NCBI GenBank assembly: GCA_946800325.1
Contig: OX326961.1
Span: 4,194,655 to 4,258,654, forward strand
Length of the DNA stretch: 64,000 nt
Direction: 5' to 3'
Source of the DNA: Luzula sylvatica
Lineage: Eukaryota; Streptophyta; Magnoliopsida; Poales; Juncaceae
The translations under genes and the position numbers were made by a program. Shown one piece after another: positions 25,472 to 40,495 of this stretch; positions within the stretch are counted from its first letter, which is position 1, and each line of letters begins with the position of its first letter. The notes beneath the pieces are model-generated. The model was not told where the DNA came from. It saw nothing but the letters and a program-made list of their open reading frames with translations, and did not search any database.

Positions 25472-26340
25472 TAACTAACTAACTAACTAACAAAATAACT
25501 AACTAACTAACTAACTACTAGCTAGCCGACAAAATAACTAACTAACTAATTACTAGATAACTAACATAATAACTAACTAATTTACTAACTAACTATCTTC
25601 ATAAATACCAATTAACTAACTAACTAACTAACTACCTTCCTACATACCCACCAACTAACTAATTAACTAACTAAATAAATAACTAACCTTCTAACAACTA
25701 TCTAACTAACTAACTAACTAACTAACTAAATAACTAACTGATGACCTAACTAACTAGCTAACTACTAGATAAATAACTAACTAACTGACTAACTAGCTAA
25801 CTAACTAATTACAAACTATCTTGCTAACTAACTAACTACCTTGATACATACATATTGTTTAACTAACTAACTCACTAACTAACTAAGTAATTAACTAACT
25901 AACTAAATAACTATTTAACACACTAATGAACTAACTAACACACTAATTAACTGACTAACTAACTAACTAACTACTAGACAACTAACTAACTTATTAACTA
26001 AATAACTAACTAACTGACTAACTACTAGCTTGCTGACAAAATAACTATCTAACTAATTACTAGATAACTAACATAATAACTAACTAATTTACTAACTCAA
26101 TATCTTCTTAAATACCTATTAACGAACTAACTAACTAACTTCCTACATACCCGCCAATTAACTAACTAACTAAATAAATAACTATCCTGCTGACTACTAG
26201 CTAACTAACTAACTAACTAAATAACTAACTGATGACGTAACTAACTGACTAACTAACTGACTGACTAACTAACTAACTATCTAATTAACTAACTAACTAA
26301 CTAATTAACTAACTATCTAACTAACTAACTAACTACCTGG

Positions 26341-26412
<72 letters not shown>

Positions 26413-27585
26413 ATTAACTAACTAACCCACTAACCAACTAACTACTAGCTAACTAACTAAGTAACTAACAAAATTACTAACTGATTAACTAACTAACTAA
26501 CTAATTAACTAACTATCTAACTAACTAACTAAATAACAACCTTCTTGCATACTAACTAACTAACTAACTTACTAACTAACTACTAGCTAACTAAATAACT
26601 AACTAACGAACTAACTACTTTCTTACATACATATTGACTAACTAACTAACTAACTAACTATTTAACTAACTAACTAACTAACTAACTAACTTATTAACTA
26701 ACTAACTAACTAACTAACTATTACCTAACTAAATAACTTATTGACTAACTAACTAACTAACTAACTATTTAACTAACAAACTAACTAACTAACTAACTTA
26801 TTAACTAACTAACTAACTAACTAACTAACTACTAGCTAACTGAATAAATAACTAACTAACTAACTAACTAACTAACTACTAGATAACTAACTAATTAACT
26901 AACAAACTATCTTCCTACGTTCATATTAACTAACTAAATAACTAACTTACTAACTACCTTCTTACATACCCACTAACAAAGTCGCTTACTAATTAAATTA
27001 ATAACTAACTAAATAACTACTAGCTATTTAACTAACGAACTAACTAACTAAATAACTAACCAATTAACTAACTAACTAACTAATTAACTAACTAACTAGC
27101 TACCTTCGTACATACCCACTAACTAACTAACTTACTAACTAACTAATTAACTAACTAATTAATTAACTAATTAACTAACAAACTACTAGCTAACTAACTA
27201 ACTAGTTAACTATCTAACTTACTAACTAACTACCTTCATACATACCTATTAACTAACTAACTAACTACCTTTCTAACTAACTAACTAAAAAACTAACTAA
27301 CTAAATAACTAAATAACTAACTAACTAACTAACTAATTAATTAATTAACATACTAACTAACTTTTTAAATAACTATCTTCATACATGCTTATTAATTATC
27401 AAATTAACTAACAAACTAACTAACAAACTAACTAACTACCTTCCCACACACCCACAAACTAACTAACTAATTACCCTCCCACTAACTAACTAACTAACTA
27501 ACTATCTAACTAACTAAATAACTAACTGGCTAACTGACTAACTACTAGATAACTAACAAACCAACTAACTAACTAAATACCAAGT
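25472..27585 (+). repeat. CTAA satellite continuing after the CACTA insertion
   Basis: Resumes exactly where 16809 stopped. The first 26 nt after the TAA are identical to the sequence after the empty site at 48904. The block matches 48,905-50,970 closely, with the same order of motifs. No genes. Confidence 0.9.
26345..26410. repeat. (AT)n microsatellite, about 33 units
   Basis: A pure AT run inside the module GGATACATATAT...TTGATTAAC. The equivalent module in the sister unit (about 49,770) and at 34,112 holds only a handful of AT units, so the tract expanded in this copy alone. Confidence 0.95.
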
Positions 27586-27904
27586 TAATTAGTCAGTTAG
27601 TTAGTTAGTCAGTTAGTTAGTTAATTAGTTAGTTAGTTAGTTAATAGGTATGTGGAAAGATAGTTTGTTAGTTAATTAGTTAATTAATTAGTTAGTTATT
27701 TAGTTAGTTATCTAGTAGTTAGTTAGTTAGTTAGTTTGTTAGTTAGTTAGTTAGTAAATATGTATGTAAGAAGGTAGTTAGTTCGTTAGTTACTTAGTTA
27801 GATAGTTAGTAAATTAGTTAGTCAATTAGTTAGTTAGCTAGTAGTTAGTTAGTTAGTTTAGATAGTTATTTAGTTAGTTAGTTAGTCATGTAGTTAGTTA
27901 GTTA
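27586..27904 (-). repeat. Short TTAG-oriented block (first copy)
   Basis: About 320 bp in inverted orientation with GGTATGTGGAAAGATAG and AAATATGTATGTAAGAAGG motifs. Closely matched at 50,971-51,297 and, fused to another block, at 61,260-61,530. Confidence 0.85.
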
Positions 27905-28031
27905 ACTAACTTACAAAATAACTAACTAACTAACTAAATGACTAACTAGTCAACGAACTAACTAACTACTGGCTAACAAACTAACTAACTAACTAAATAA
28001 CTAACTAGTTAACTAACTAACAAACAACTGG

Positions 28032-28063
<32 letters not shown>

Positions 28064-28988
28064 ATAACTAACTCAAGTAACAAATTGATTAACTTACTAA
28101 CCAACCTAACTAGCCGCCTTCCTACATATCCACTAACTAACGAACATACTAACTAACTAACTAACTATATTACAAACTAAGTAACTAACTATCTTCCTAC
28201 ATACCTATTAACTAACTCACAAACTAACTAATTACCTTCTTGCATACCCACCAACTAACTAGCTAACTAAATAAATTACTAGCTAACTACTCGCTAACTA
28301 ACTAACTAACTAAATAACTAACTAGTTACCTAACTAACTAACAAACTAACCAACTACTTGATAACAAACAAACAAACTAACTAACTGACTAACTAACTAA
28401 CTAACTGACTTCTAGCTAACAGAAAAAAAAACTTACTAACTAACTTACTAACTAACTAACTTCTAGCTAACAGAAAAAATAACTAACTAACTAACTAACT
28501 AACAAACTAACTATTAACTAGCTAACTAGCTAACTAACTAATCAACTAACTAACTAACTAACTAACTACTAGCTAACTAACTAACCAACTGACTAAATAA
28601 CGAACTAATTAACTAACTAACTATCTTCATACATACCTATAAACTAACTAAATAGCTAACTACCTAACTATCTAATTAACTAACTACCTTCCTACAAACA
28701 AACTAACTGACTAACTAACTTACTAACTAACTAATTACCTAGTATCTAACTAACTAACTAATTAACTAACTAACTAGCTAACTAATTGTCTTCCTACATA
28801 CCACCTATTAACTAGTATCTATCTAACTAACTAACTAACTTATTGTCTTCCTATATATCTATTAACTAACTAACTAATTAATTGACTAACTAACCGACTA
28901 GCTAACAACCATCCTACATACCGACTAGCTAACTAATAACTCACTAACTAACTAACTAACTCTCAAACTAACTAACTACCTAACTAGT
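27905..28988 (+). repeat. CTAA satellite between two short inverted blocks
   Basis: Starts at ACTAACTTACAAAATAAC and carries distinctive motifs absent from the 5-16 kb stretch, such as TTCTAGCTAACAGAAAAA, CAACTGGCTAAC and TTGTCTTCCTACATACCACC. The same set is found at 51,298-52,490 and 61,531-62,740. No genes. Confidence 0.88.
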
Positions 28989-29185
28989 TAATTAGTTATC
29001 TAGTGAGTTAGTTAGTCGCTAATATGTATGTAAGAACATAGTTAGTTAGTTAGTTAGATAGTTAGTTAATTAATTAGATAGTTAATAAGTGAGTTAGTTA
29101 TCTAGTAGTTAGTTAATTAGTTAGTTAGTTAATCAGTTAGTTATTTATTTAGTTAGTTAGTTAGCTAGTAGTTAGTTAGTTAGTC

Positions 29186-29224
<39 letters not shown>

Positions 29225-29475
29225 AAGTTAGTTAGTTAATAGGTATGTAGAAAGATAGTTCGTTAGTTAATTAGTTAAGTAATTAGTTAGTTATTTAGTT
29301 AGTTATCTAGTAGTTAGTTAGTTAGCTAGTTAGTTAGTTGGTTGGTTAGTTAGTCAGTTCGTTAGTTAGTTAGTCAGTAAATATGGATGTAAGAAGGTAG
29401 CTAGTTAGTTAGTTAGTTAGATAGTTAGTAAATTAGTTAGTCAATTAGTTAGTTAGCTAGAAGTTAGTTAGTTAG
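28989..29475 (-). repeat. Short TTAG-oriented block (second type)
   Basis: About 490 bp inverted, entered through TAACTAGTTAATTAGTTA. Motifs include GCTAATATGTATGTAAGAAC and ATATGGATGTAAGAAGG. Matched at 52,491-52,965 and 62,741-63,193. Confidence 0.85.
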
Positions 29476-29669
29476 TTTACTAACCAACTAACTAACCAAT
29501 TAACAAACTAATTAACTAACTAACTAACTTACTAACTAACTAACTAACTAACTAACTACCTACTAGCTAACCGAATAACTAACAAACTAACTAACTAAGT
29601 AACTACTAGTTAGCAAACTAAATAACTAACTAATTAACTAACCAATTTTCTTCCTACATACATATTAAA

Positions 29670-29719
<50 letters not shown>

Positions 29720-30210
29720 CCTTCCTACATACCCACTAACTAAGTAACTAACTAAATAAATAAATAACTAACAAACTACATAACTACTAACTAATTAACT
29801 AACTAACTTACTAACTAAATAAGTAACTAATTAACTAACTGACTAACTAATTAACTATCTAGCTACCTTCGTACATACCCACTAACTAACTAACTTACTA
29901 ACTAACTAATTAACTAACTAATTAATTAACTAATTATGTAACTAACTACTAGTTAAATAACTAACTAACTAACTAACTAACTAATTAATAGATAACTAAC
30001 ATAATAACTAACTAATTTACTAACTAACTATCTTCTTAAATACCTATTAACTAACTAACTAACTTACTAACTACATTCCCACATACCCACCAACTAACTA
30101 ACTGCTAGCTAACTGACTAAGTGACTAACTAAATAACTAATTGATTAACTAACTAACTAACTAATTAACTACCTTTCTAACGAACTAACTAACTAACAAC
30201 CTTCTTACAT

Positions 30211-30246
<36 letters not shown>

Positions 30247-31892
30247 GCTACTAGCTAATTAACTAACTAACTAACTAACTACCTTCTTACATACATATTG
30301 ACTAACTAACTAACTAACTACCTTCTTACATACATATTGACTAACTAACTAACTAACTAACTAACTAATTAACTAACTAACTAACTAACAAACTAACTAA
30401 CTTACTAATTAACAAACAAACAAACAAACTAACTAACTTACTAACTAACTAATTAACTTACTAATTAACTAACTAACTAACTAACTTACTAACTACCTTC
30501 CTACATACCCACTAACAAAGTCACTTAATAATTAAATTAATAACTAACTATATAACTACTAGCTATTTAACTAACGAACTAACTAACTAAATAACTAACC
30601 AATTAACTAACTAAGTAACTAATTAATTAACTACCTAGCTACCTTCGTACATACCCACCAACTAACTAACTTACTAACTAACTAATTAACTAACTAATTA
30701 ATTAACTAATTAACTAACTAACTATTAGTTAACTAACTAATTAACTAACTAACTAAATAACTAACTAATTAACTAATTAACTAACTAACAAACTACTAGC
30801 TAACTAACTAACTAGTTAACTATCTAACTTACTAACTAACTACCTTCATACATACCTATTAATTAACTAACTAACTAAATAACTAAATAACTAACTATTT
30901 AACTAATTAACAAACTAACTAACTGACTAAATAACTATCTTCCTACATGCCTATTAATTATCTAATTAACTAACAAACTAACTAACAAACTAACTAACTA
31001 CCTTCGCACACACCCACTAACTAACTAACTAACTACCCTCCCACTAACTAACTAACTAACTATCTAACTAACTAAATAACTAACTAGCTAACGAACTAAC
31101 TACTAGATAACTAACAAACTAACTAACTAAATAACTAATTAGTTAACTAATTAAATAACTAACTAACTAACTACTAGATAACTAACTAACCAATTAACTA
31201 ATTAACAAACTAACTAGCTAAATAACTATCTTGCTACATGCCTATTAACTATCTAATTGACTAACAAACTAACTAACTAACAAAATAACTACCTTCCTAC
31301 ATACCCACTAACTAACTAACTAACTACCTTCCCACTAACTGACTAACTAACTATCTAACTCAGTAAATAACTAACTAGCTAACTAACTGACTACTAGATA
31401 ACTAACAAACTAACTAACTAAATAAGTAATTAGTTAACTAACTAAATAACTAACTAACTAACTACTAGATAACTAACTAACTAATTAACTAATTAACAAA
31501 CTAACTAGCTAAATAACAATCTTGCTACATGCCTATTAACTAACTAATTTACTAACAAACTATCTTTTTAAATACCTATTAACTAACTAACTAACTTACA
31601 AAATAACTACCTTCATACATACCCGCCAACTAACAAACTAACTAAATAAATAAATAACTAACTGACTAACTAACTAACTAATTAACTAACTACTAACTAA
31701 TTAACTAACTATCTAACTAATTAACTAACTACCTTGATACATATGTATTGATTAACTAACTAACCCACTAACTAACTAACTACTAGCTAACTAACTAAGT
31801 AACTAACTAAATAACTAACTGATTAACTAACTAACTAACTAATTAACTAACTATCTAACTAACTAACTAACTAACTAACGACCTTCTTGCAT

Positions 31893-31924
<32 letters not shown>

Positions 31925-32890
31925 CTAGCTAATTAACTAACTAACAAAGTAACTACCTTCTTACAGACATATTGACTAACTAACTAATTAACTAACTAAC
32001 TAACTTACTAAATAACTAACTAACTAACTAACTATTTGCTAATTGAATAAATAACTAACCAACTAACTAACTACTAGATAACTAACTAAATAACTAACTA
32101 ATTAACTAAATAACTATCTTCCTACATACATATTAACTAAATAACTAACTAACTTACTAACTGCCTTCCTACATACCCACTAACTTAATAACTAACTAAA
32201 TAACTACTAGCAATTTGACTAACTAACTAACTAAATAAATAACTAACTAATTAACTAACTAACTAACTAACTAATTAACTACTAACTTACTAACTAACTA
32301 CCTTCATACATACCTATTAACTAACTAACTAACTAACTATCTTTCTAACTAACTAACTAAAAAACTAACTAACTAACTAAATAACTAAATAACTAACTAA
32401 CAAACTAATTAACTAATTAACAAACTAACTAAGTAACTAAATAACTATCTTCCTACATGTCTATAAATTATCTAATTAACTAACAAACAAACTAACTAAC
32501 TAACTGACAAACAAACTAACTACCTTCCCACATACCCACTAACTAACTAACTAATTACCCTATCACTAACTAACTAACTAACTATCTAACTAACTAAATA
32601 ACTAACTACTAGATAACTAATAAACAAACTAACTAAATAACTAATTAGTTAACTAACTAAATAACTAACTAACTAACTACTAGATAACTAACTACTAACT
32701 AATTAACTAACTATCTAACTAACTAACTAACTACCTTGATACATATATATTGATTAACTAACTATCCCACTAACTAACTAAGTACTAGCTAACTATCTAA
32801 GTAACTAACTAAATAACTAACTGATTAACTAACTAACTAACTAATTAACTAACTATCTAACTAACCAACTAACTAACAACCTTCCTGCAT

Positions 32891-32942
<52 letters not shown>

Positions 32943-32998
32943 CTAGCTAATTAACTAACTAACTAAGTAACTACGTTCTTACATACATATTGACTAAG

Positions 32999-33039
<41 letters not shown>

Positions 33040-34322
33040 TACTAACTAACTAACTAACTAACTAACTATTAGCTAACTCGATAAATAACTCACAAACTTA
33101 CTAACTAACTACTAGATAAATAACTAAATAACTAACTAATTAACTAAATAACTATCTTCCTACATACATATTAACTAAATAACTACCTAACTTACTAACT
33201 GCCTTCCTACATACCCACTAACTTAATAACTAACTAAATAACTACTGGATATTTACCTAACTAACTAACTAAATAAATAACTAACTAATTAACTAACTAA
33301 CTAACTAATTAACTAACTAACTAGCTACCTTCGTACATACCCACTAACTAACTAACTTACTAACTAGCTAATTAACTAACTAATTAATTAACTAATTAAC
33401 TAACTAACTACTAGTTAACTAATTAACTAAATAACTAAATAACTAACTCACTAACTAACTAACTACTAACTAACTAAATAACTAACTAACTGACAAATTA
33501 ACTAATAAACAAACTAACTAAATAACCGAATAACTATCTTCCTAGATACCTTTTAACTAACTAACCAACTAACTAACTACTTTCCTACATACCCACTAAC
33601 TTACTAACTAACTACCTTCCCACTAACTAGTTAACTAACTATCTAACTAACTAAATGACTGACTAGCTAACTAACTAACTACTAGTAACTTAATAACTAA
33701 CTAGTTAACTAACTAAATAACTAACTAACTAACTACTAGACAACTAACTAACTTACTAACTAAATAACTAACTAACTAACTAACTACTAGCAAGCTGACA
33801 AAATAACTAACTAACAAATTACTAGATAATTAACATAATAACTAATTAATTTACTAACTCAATATCTTCTTAAATACCTATTAACTAACTAACTAACTAA
33901 CTACCTTCCTACATACCCGCCAACTAACTAACTAACTAAATAAATAACTATCCTGCTGACTACAACCAACTAACTAACTAACTAACTAACTAAATAACTA
34001 ACTGATGACGTAACTAACTAACTAACTAACTCACTGACGAACTAACTAACTAACTAATTCACTAACAAACTAACTAATTAACTAACTATCTAACTAACTA
34101 ACTAACTACCTGGATACATATATATTGATTAACTAACTAATTCACTAACTAACTAACTACTAGCTAACTAAATAACTAACTAACTAACTAACTACCTTCT
34201 TACATACATATTGACTAACTAACTAACTAACTAACTAACTAACAAACTATTTAACTAACTAACTAACTAACTAACTAACTTATTAACTAACTAACTAACT
34301 AACCAACTATTAGCTAACTAAA

Positions 34323-34356
<34 letters not shown>

Positions 34357-35585
34357 CTAGATAACTAACTAAATAACTAACTAATTAACTAAATAACAAT
34401 CTTCCTACATACATATTAACTAACTAACTAACTAACTTACTAACTGCCTTCCTACATACCCACTAACTTAGTAACTAACTAAATAACTACTAGCTATTTA
34501 ACTAACTAACTAACTAAATAAATAACTAACAAATTAACAAACTAACTAACTAACTAACAAATTAACTAACTAACAAATTAACTAACTAACTAGCTACGTT
34601 CGTAGATACCCACTTACTAACTAACTTACTAACTAACTAATTAAATAACTAATTAGCTAACTAACTACTAGTTAACTGACTAACTAACTAACTAAATAAC
34701 TAACTAATTAACTAAATAACTAACTAATAATCTACTAGCTAACTAACTAACTAACTTTCAAACTAACTACCTTCATACATACCTATTAACTAACTAACTA
34801 ACTACCTTCCTAACTAACTCACTAACTAACTAACTAATTAACTATCTAACTAACTAAATAACTAACTAACTGACAAATTAAGTAATTAACAAACTAACTA
34901 AATAACCGAATAACTATCTTCCTAGATACCAATTAACTAACTAACTAACTAGCTAAATAACTAACTACTTTCCTACATACCCACTAACTTACTAACTAAC
35001 TACCTTCCCACTAACTGACTGACTATCTAACTAAATAACTAACTAGCTAACTAAATAACTAACTAGTGAACTAACTAAATAACTAACAAACTAACTACTA
35101 GATAACTAACTAACTAACTAACTAAATAGCTAGACAACTAACATAATAACTAACTAATTTACCAACTAACAATCTTCTTAAATACCTATTAAGGAACTAA
35201 CTAACTAACTAACTACCTTCCTACATACCCGCCAACTAACTAACTAACTAACTTAATAAATAACTATCCTGCTAACTACTAGCTAGCTAGCTAACTAACT
35301 AACTAACTAACTAAATAACTAACTGATGACCTAACTAACTAACTACTAGATAACTAACTGACTGCCTGACTAACTAACTAACGAACTAATTAACTAACTA
35401 ACTAACTAATTAACTAACTAATTAACTAACTATCAATCTAACTAACTAACTACCTTAATACATATATATTGATTAACTAACTAACTACTAGTTAACTAAC
35501 TAAGTAACTAACTAAATAACTAACTGATTAATTAACTAACTAACTAATTAACTACCTTTCAAACTAACTAACAACCTTCTTACAT

Positions 35586-35621
<36 letters not shown>

Positions 35622-35776
35622 CTAGCTAATAAACTAACTAACTGACTAACTAACTACCTTCTTACATACATATTGACTAACTAACTAACTAACAAACTAA
35701 TTAACTAACTAACTAACTAACTAACTAACTTACTAATTAACTAACTAACTAACAAACTACTAGCTAACTGAATTAA

Positions 35777-35846
<70 letters not shown>

Positions 35847-36073
35847 CTAGATAACTAACTAAATAACTAACTAATTAACTAACAAACTATCTTCCTACGT
35901 ACATATTAACTAACTAACTTACTAACTACCTTCCTACATACCCACTAACAAAGTCGCTTACTAATTAAATTAATAACTAACTAAATAACTACTATCTATT
36001 TAACTAACGAACTAACTAACTAAATAACTAACCAATTAACTAACTAACTAACTAATTAACTAACTAACTAACT
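29476..36073 (+). repeat. CTAA satellite to the end of unit 1 and start of unit 2
   Basis: Matches 52,966-58,065 module for module as far as about 34,090. From about 35,536 the order of motifs restarts as at position 157, so the junction of the two large units lies here. At 35,535-35,536 the array is continuous where unit 1 carries the LTR end (1-156). No genes. Confidence 0.88.
35535..35536. other. Empty site corresponding to the LTR end at position 156
   Basis: The sequence from 35,536 (two CTAAC units, TAATTAAC, then TACCTTTC) is the same as that from 157, but here it is preceded by ordinary array (CTGATTAATTAA) and not by the LTR. Confidence 0.65.
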
Positions 36074-36091
36074 TTAGCTAGTTAGTTAGTT
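36062..36091. repeat. Palindromic orientation switch (CTAA to TTAG), unit 2
   Basis: AACTAACTAACT (36062-36073) and AGTTAGTTAGTT (36080-36091) flank a 6-nt centre TTAGCT. It is the counterpart of the switch at 684, but the palindrome there is tighter and longer. Confidence 0.75.
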
Positions 36092-37209
36092 AGTTAGTTA
36101 GTGCGTGCATACGAAGGTAGTTAGTTAATTAGTAATGTAGTTAGTTAGTTAGTTAGTCAATAGGTATGTATGAAAGAAGTTATTTAGTAAGTTAGTTAGT
36201 TAATTTTTTTAATTAGCTTGTTAACCAGTAGTTAGTTAGTTAGTTAGTTAGTTAGTTAATTAGTTAGTTAGTTACTTAATTAGTTAGTGGGTATGTAGGA
36301 AGGTAGTTAATTAATAAGTTTGTTAGTTGGTTAGCTAGTCAGTTTGTTAGCTAGTAGTTACTTACTTAGTTAGTTAGTTAATAGGTATATAGGAAATTAG
36401 TTAGTTAGTTAAAAAATGAGTTAGTTAATTGCTTAGGTAGTTAGTTAGTTAGTTATTTAATAGGCATGTACAAAGGTAGTTAGTTAGTAAGTTAGTTCGG
36501 TAGTTAATTAGTCAGTTAGTTACTCAATTAGTTACTTAATTAGTTAGTCAGTTACTTAATTAGTTAGATATTTAATAGGAAGGTTGTTAGTTAGTTAATT
36601 AGTTAGTTATTTGATAGGAAGGTAGTTAGTTAGTTAGCTAGTCAGTGTGTTAGCTAGTAGTTACTTAGTTAGTTAGTTAGTTAATAGGTTCGTAGTTAGT
36701 TAGTTAGTTAGTTAGTTAGCTAGTAGTTAGTTAGTTAGTGAGTTAGTTTTTTAATCAATATGTATGTATCAAGGTAGTTAGTTAGACGTTAGTTAGATAG
36801 TTAGTTATTTAGTTAGTTAGTTAGTTAGTTAGTTAATCAGTTAGTTAATTAGTTATCTTGTAGTTAGTTAGTTAGTTAGGTCATCAGTTAGTTATTTATT
36901 TAGTTAGCTAGTTAGTTAGCTAGTAGTTAGCTAGTTAGTGATTTAGTTAGTTAGTAAATTAAATGGTATTTAAGAAGATAGTTAGTTAGTAAATTTGTTA
37001 GTTATTATGTTAGTTATCTAGTAATTAGTTAGTTAGTTATTTTGTCAGCTAGCTAGTAATTAGTTAGTTATTTAGTTATTTAGTTAGTTAGTTATCTAGT
37101 AGTTAGTTAGTTATTTATTTAGTTAGTTAATTAGTTAGTTATTTAGTTAGTTAGTTTGTTAGTTATCTAGTGGTTAGTTAGTTAACTAGTTAGTTATTTT
37201 GGTAGTTAG

Positions 37210-37242
<33 letters not shown>

Positions 37243-37782
37243 GGGTATGTAGAAAGGTAGGTAGGTAGTTAGTTAGTTAGTTAGTTAATAGGTATGTAGG
37301 AAGATAGTTATTTAGTTATTTAGTTAATTTGTTAATTAGTTAATTAGTTAGTCACTTAGTTATTTAGTTATTTAGTTAGTTAGTTAGTTAGTTAGTTTGT
37401 TAGTTTGTTAGTTAGAAAGGTAGTTGGTTAGTTAGTAAATAGGTATGTAGGAAGAGAGTTTGTTAGTTAATTAGTTTGTTATTTAGATAGATATCTAGTA
37501 GTTAGTTACATACTTAGTTATTTAGTTATTTTGATAGATATCTAGGGAGACAATTGGTTAGTTAGTTAGTTAGTTAGTTAGTTAATTTGTTAGTTAGGTA
37601 ATTAGACACTAGTTAATTAGTTAGTTAGTTAGTCAGATAGTTAGTTAGTTAGTTAGTTAGTGAGTTTGTTGGAAGGTAGTTAGTTAATTAGTTAGTTAGG
37701 TAGTTAGCTAATTAGTTAGTTTATAGGTATGTATGAAGGTAGTTAGTAAGTTAGTTAGTTAATTAGTTAGTTAGTTAGCAAG

Positions 37783-37813
<31 letters not shown>

Positions 37814-39879
37814 CAAGTAGTTAGTTAGTAAGTTAGTTGGCTAGTTAGTTAGTTAGTTACCTAGCTAGCTAGCTAGTAGTTAGTTAGTTAGTTAGTTAGT
37901 TAATAGGTATGTAGGAAGGCAGTTAATTAGTTGGCTAGTTAGTTAGTTAGCTAGTAGTTAGTAAGTTAGTTAGTTAGTTAGTTAGTGGGTATGTAGGAAA
38001 GGTAGCTAGTAAGTTACTTAGTTACTTAGTTAACTAGTTAGTTAGTTAGTTAGATAGTAGTTTGTTAGTTTGTTAGTTAGTTAATTAGATAGTTTGTTAA
38101 TTAGTTAGTTAGTTGGTGGGTATGTATGAAGGTTGATAGTTAGTGGGTATGTAGGTAGGTAGTTAGTTAGTTAGTTATTTAGTTAGTTATTTAGTTAGTT
38201 AGTGAGTTAGATAGTAAGTTAGTTAGTTAGTTAGTTAGTTAGTATGTTCGTTAGTTAGTGGGTGTGTAGGAAGGTAGCTAGTTTGTTAGTTAGTTACTTA
38301 GTTCGTTAATTTGTTAATTAGTTAGTTAGCTAGTAGTAAGTTAGTTAGTTAGTTAATTAGTTAGTTAGTGAGTTAATCAGTTAGTTAGTTAGTTAGCTAA
38401 TATGTATGTAAAAAGGTAGTTAGTTAGTTTGTTAGATAGTTAATTTGTTAGTTAGTTAATTAGTGAGTTAGTTATCTAGTAGTTAGTTAGTTAGTTAGTT
38501 AATCAGTTAGTTATTTATTTAGTTAGTTAGTTAGCTAGTAGTTAGTTAGTTAATTAGTTAGTCACTTAGTTAGTTAGCGGTTATGTAAGAAGGTATGTAG
38601 TTAGTTAGTCAGTTGGTTAGTAAGTTAATTAGTTAATAGGTATGTAGAAAGATAGTTTGTTAGTTAATTTGATAGTTATTTAGTTAGTTATCTAGTAGTT
38701 AGTTAGTTGGTAGGTTAGTTAGTTCGTTAGTTAGTTCGTTAGTTAATTGGTTAGTTAGTTAGTTTGTAAATATGTATGTAAGAAGGTAGTTAGTTTGTTA
38801 GATAGTTAGTTAATTAGTTAGTTAATTAGTTAGTTAGCTAGTAGTTAGTTAGTTAGTTAACTAGTTATTTATTTAGTTAGTCAGTTAATTAGTTAGTTAT
38901 CTAGTAGTAAGTTAATTAGTTAGTTAGTTCGTTAGCTAGTAGTTAGCTGGTTAGTTATTTATTTATTTAGTTAGTTAGTTAGTTGGTTGGTATGTAGGAA
39001 GGTAGGTAGTTAGTTAGTTAGCTAGTTTGTTAATAGGTATTTAAGACAACAGTTAGTTAGCAAATTAGTTAATTATTATGTTAGTTATCTAGTAATTAGA
39101 TTGTTAGTTATTTTGTCAGCTTCCTTGTAGTTAGTTAGTTAGTTAGTTATTTAATTAGTTTGTTTGTTAGTTATCAAGTTGTTAGTTAGTTAGTTATTTA
39201 GTTAGTTATCTAGTAGTTAGTTAGTTAGCTAGTTAGTTATTTAGTTAGTTAGATAGTTAGTTAGTTAGTTAGTGGGATGGTAGGTAGTTAGTTAGTTAGT
39301 GGGTATGTAGGAAGTTAGTTAGTTAGTTAGTTAGATTGTTAGTTAATATGTATATACGAAGATAGTTATTTAGTTAGTTTTTTAATTAGTTATTTAGTTA
39401 TTTAGTTAGTTAGTTAGTTAGTTTGTTAGTTAGTTAGAAAGGTAATTAGTTAGTTAGTTAATGGGTATCTATAAAGGTAGGTAGTTAGTAAGTTAGCTAA
39501 CTAGCTAGTTAGTTAGCTAGTAGTTAGTTAGTTAGTTAGTTAATTAGTTAGTTGTTTAGTTAGTCAGTTAGTTTACTAGTAGTTAGTTAGTTAATGAGTT
39601 AATTAATTAGTTAGTTAATTAGTTAGTTATTAAGTTAGTTAGTTAGTGGGTATGTACGAAGGTAGCTAGTTAGTTAGTTAATTTGTTAGTTAGTTAGTTA
39701 ATTAGTTAGCTAGTTAGTTAATTCGTTAGTTAGTTATTTATTTATTTGGTTAGTTACTTAGTTAGTGGGTATGTAGGAAGGTAGTTAGCAAGTTAGTTAG
39801 TTAGTTAGTTAGTTAGTTAATATGTATGTAGGAAGATAGTTAGTTAATTAGTTAGTTATTTAGTTAGTTATCTAGTAGC

Positions 39880-39917
<38 letters not shown>

Positions 39918-40465
39918 TTTTTTCTGTTACCTAGAAATTAGTTAGTTAGTTAGTTAGTTAGTTATTTTTTTTGTTAGCTAGAAATTAGTTAGTTAGTTAG
40001 TTAGTTAGTTAGTCAGTTTGTTATCAAGTAGTTGGTTAGTTTGTTAGTTAGTCAGGTAACTTGTTAGTTATTTATTTAGTTAGTTAGTTAGCGAGTAGTT
40101 AGGTAGTAATTTATTTAGTTAGCTAGTTAGTTAGGTATGTATGAAGATAGTTAGTTAGTTAGTTAATTAGTTCGTTATTTAGTCAGTTAGTTAGTTAGCT
40201 AGAAGTTAGTTAGTTAGTTAGTCGACTAGTTAGTTAGTTAGCTAGCTAGTAGTTGGTTAGTTAGTTAGTTAGTTAATAGGTATGTAGGAAGGTAGTAAGG
40301 TAGTTAGTTAGTTAGTTAGTTAGTTAGTTAACTAGTTAATTATTTAATTAGTAAGTTTGTTAGTTCTCTAGTAGTTAGTTAGTTAGCTAGTTAGTTATTT
40401 AGTTAGTTAGTAAGTTAGTTAGTTAGTTAGTGGGAAGGTAGTTAGTTAGTTAATTATATAGTTAA
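36074..40465 (-). repeat. TTAG-oriented satellite block, unit 2 copy, left of the Helitron
   Basis: Near-identical to 729-5120 with scattered substitutions and a few small indels, for example loss of a short run near 39,385 relative to about 4,030. It ends at ATATAGTTAA, the left half of the Helitron target. The remaining 71 bp of the block are at 47,401-47,471. Confidence 0.9.
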
Positions 40466-40475
40466 CTAGCTTTTA

Positions 40476-40495
40476 CCCGCGCGCATTCGCGCGGG
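40476..40495 (-). other. Helitron 3'-terminal hairpin
   Basis: CCCGCGCG and CGCGCGGG form an 8-bp all-GC stem with a 4-nt loop. On the minus strand the stem is followed by TAAAAG and the terminal CTAG. Confidence 0.92.
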
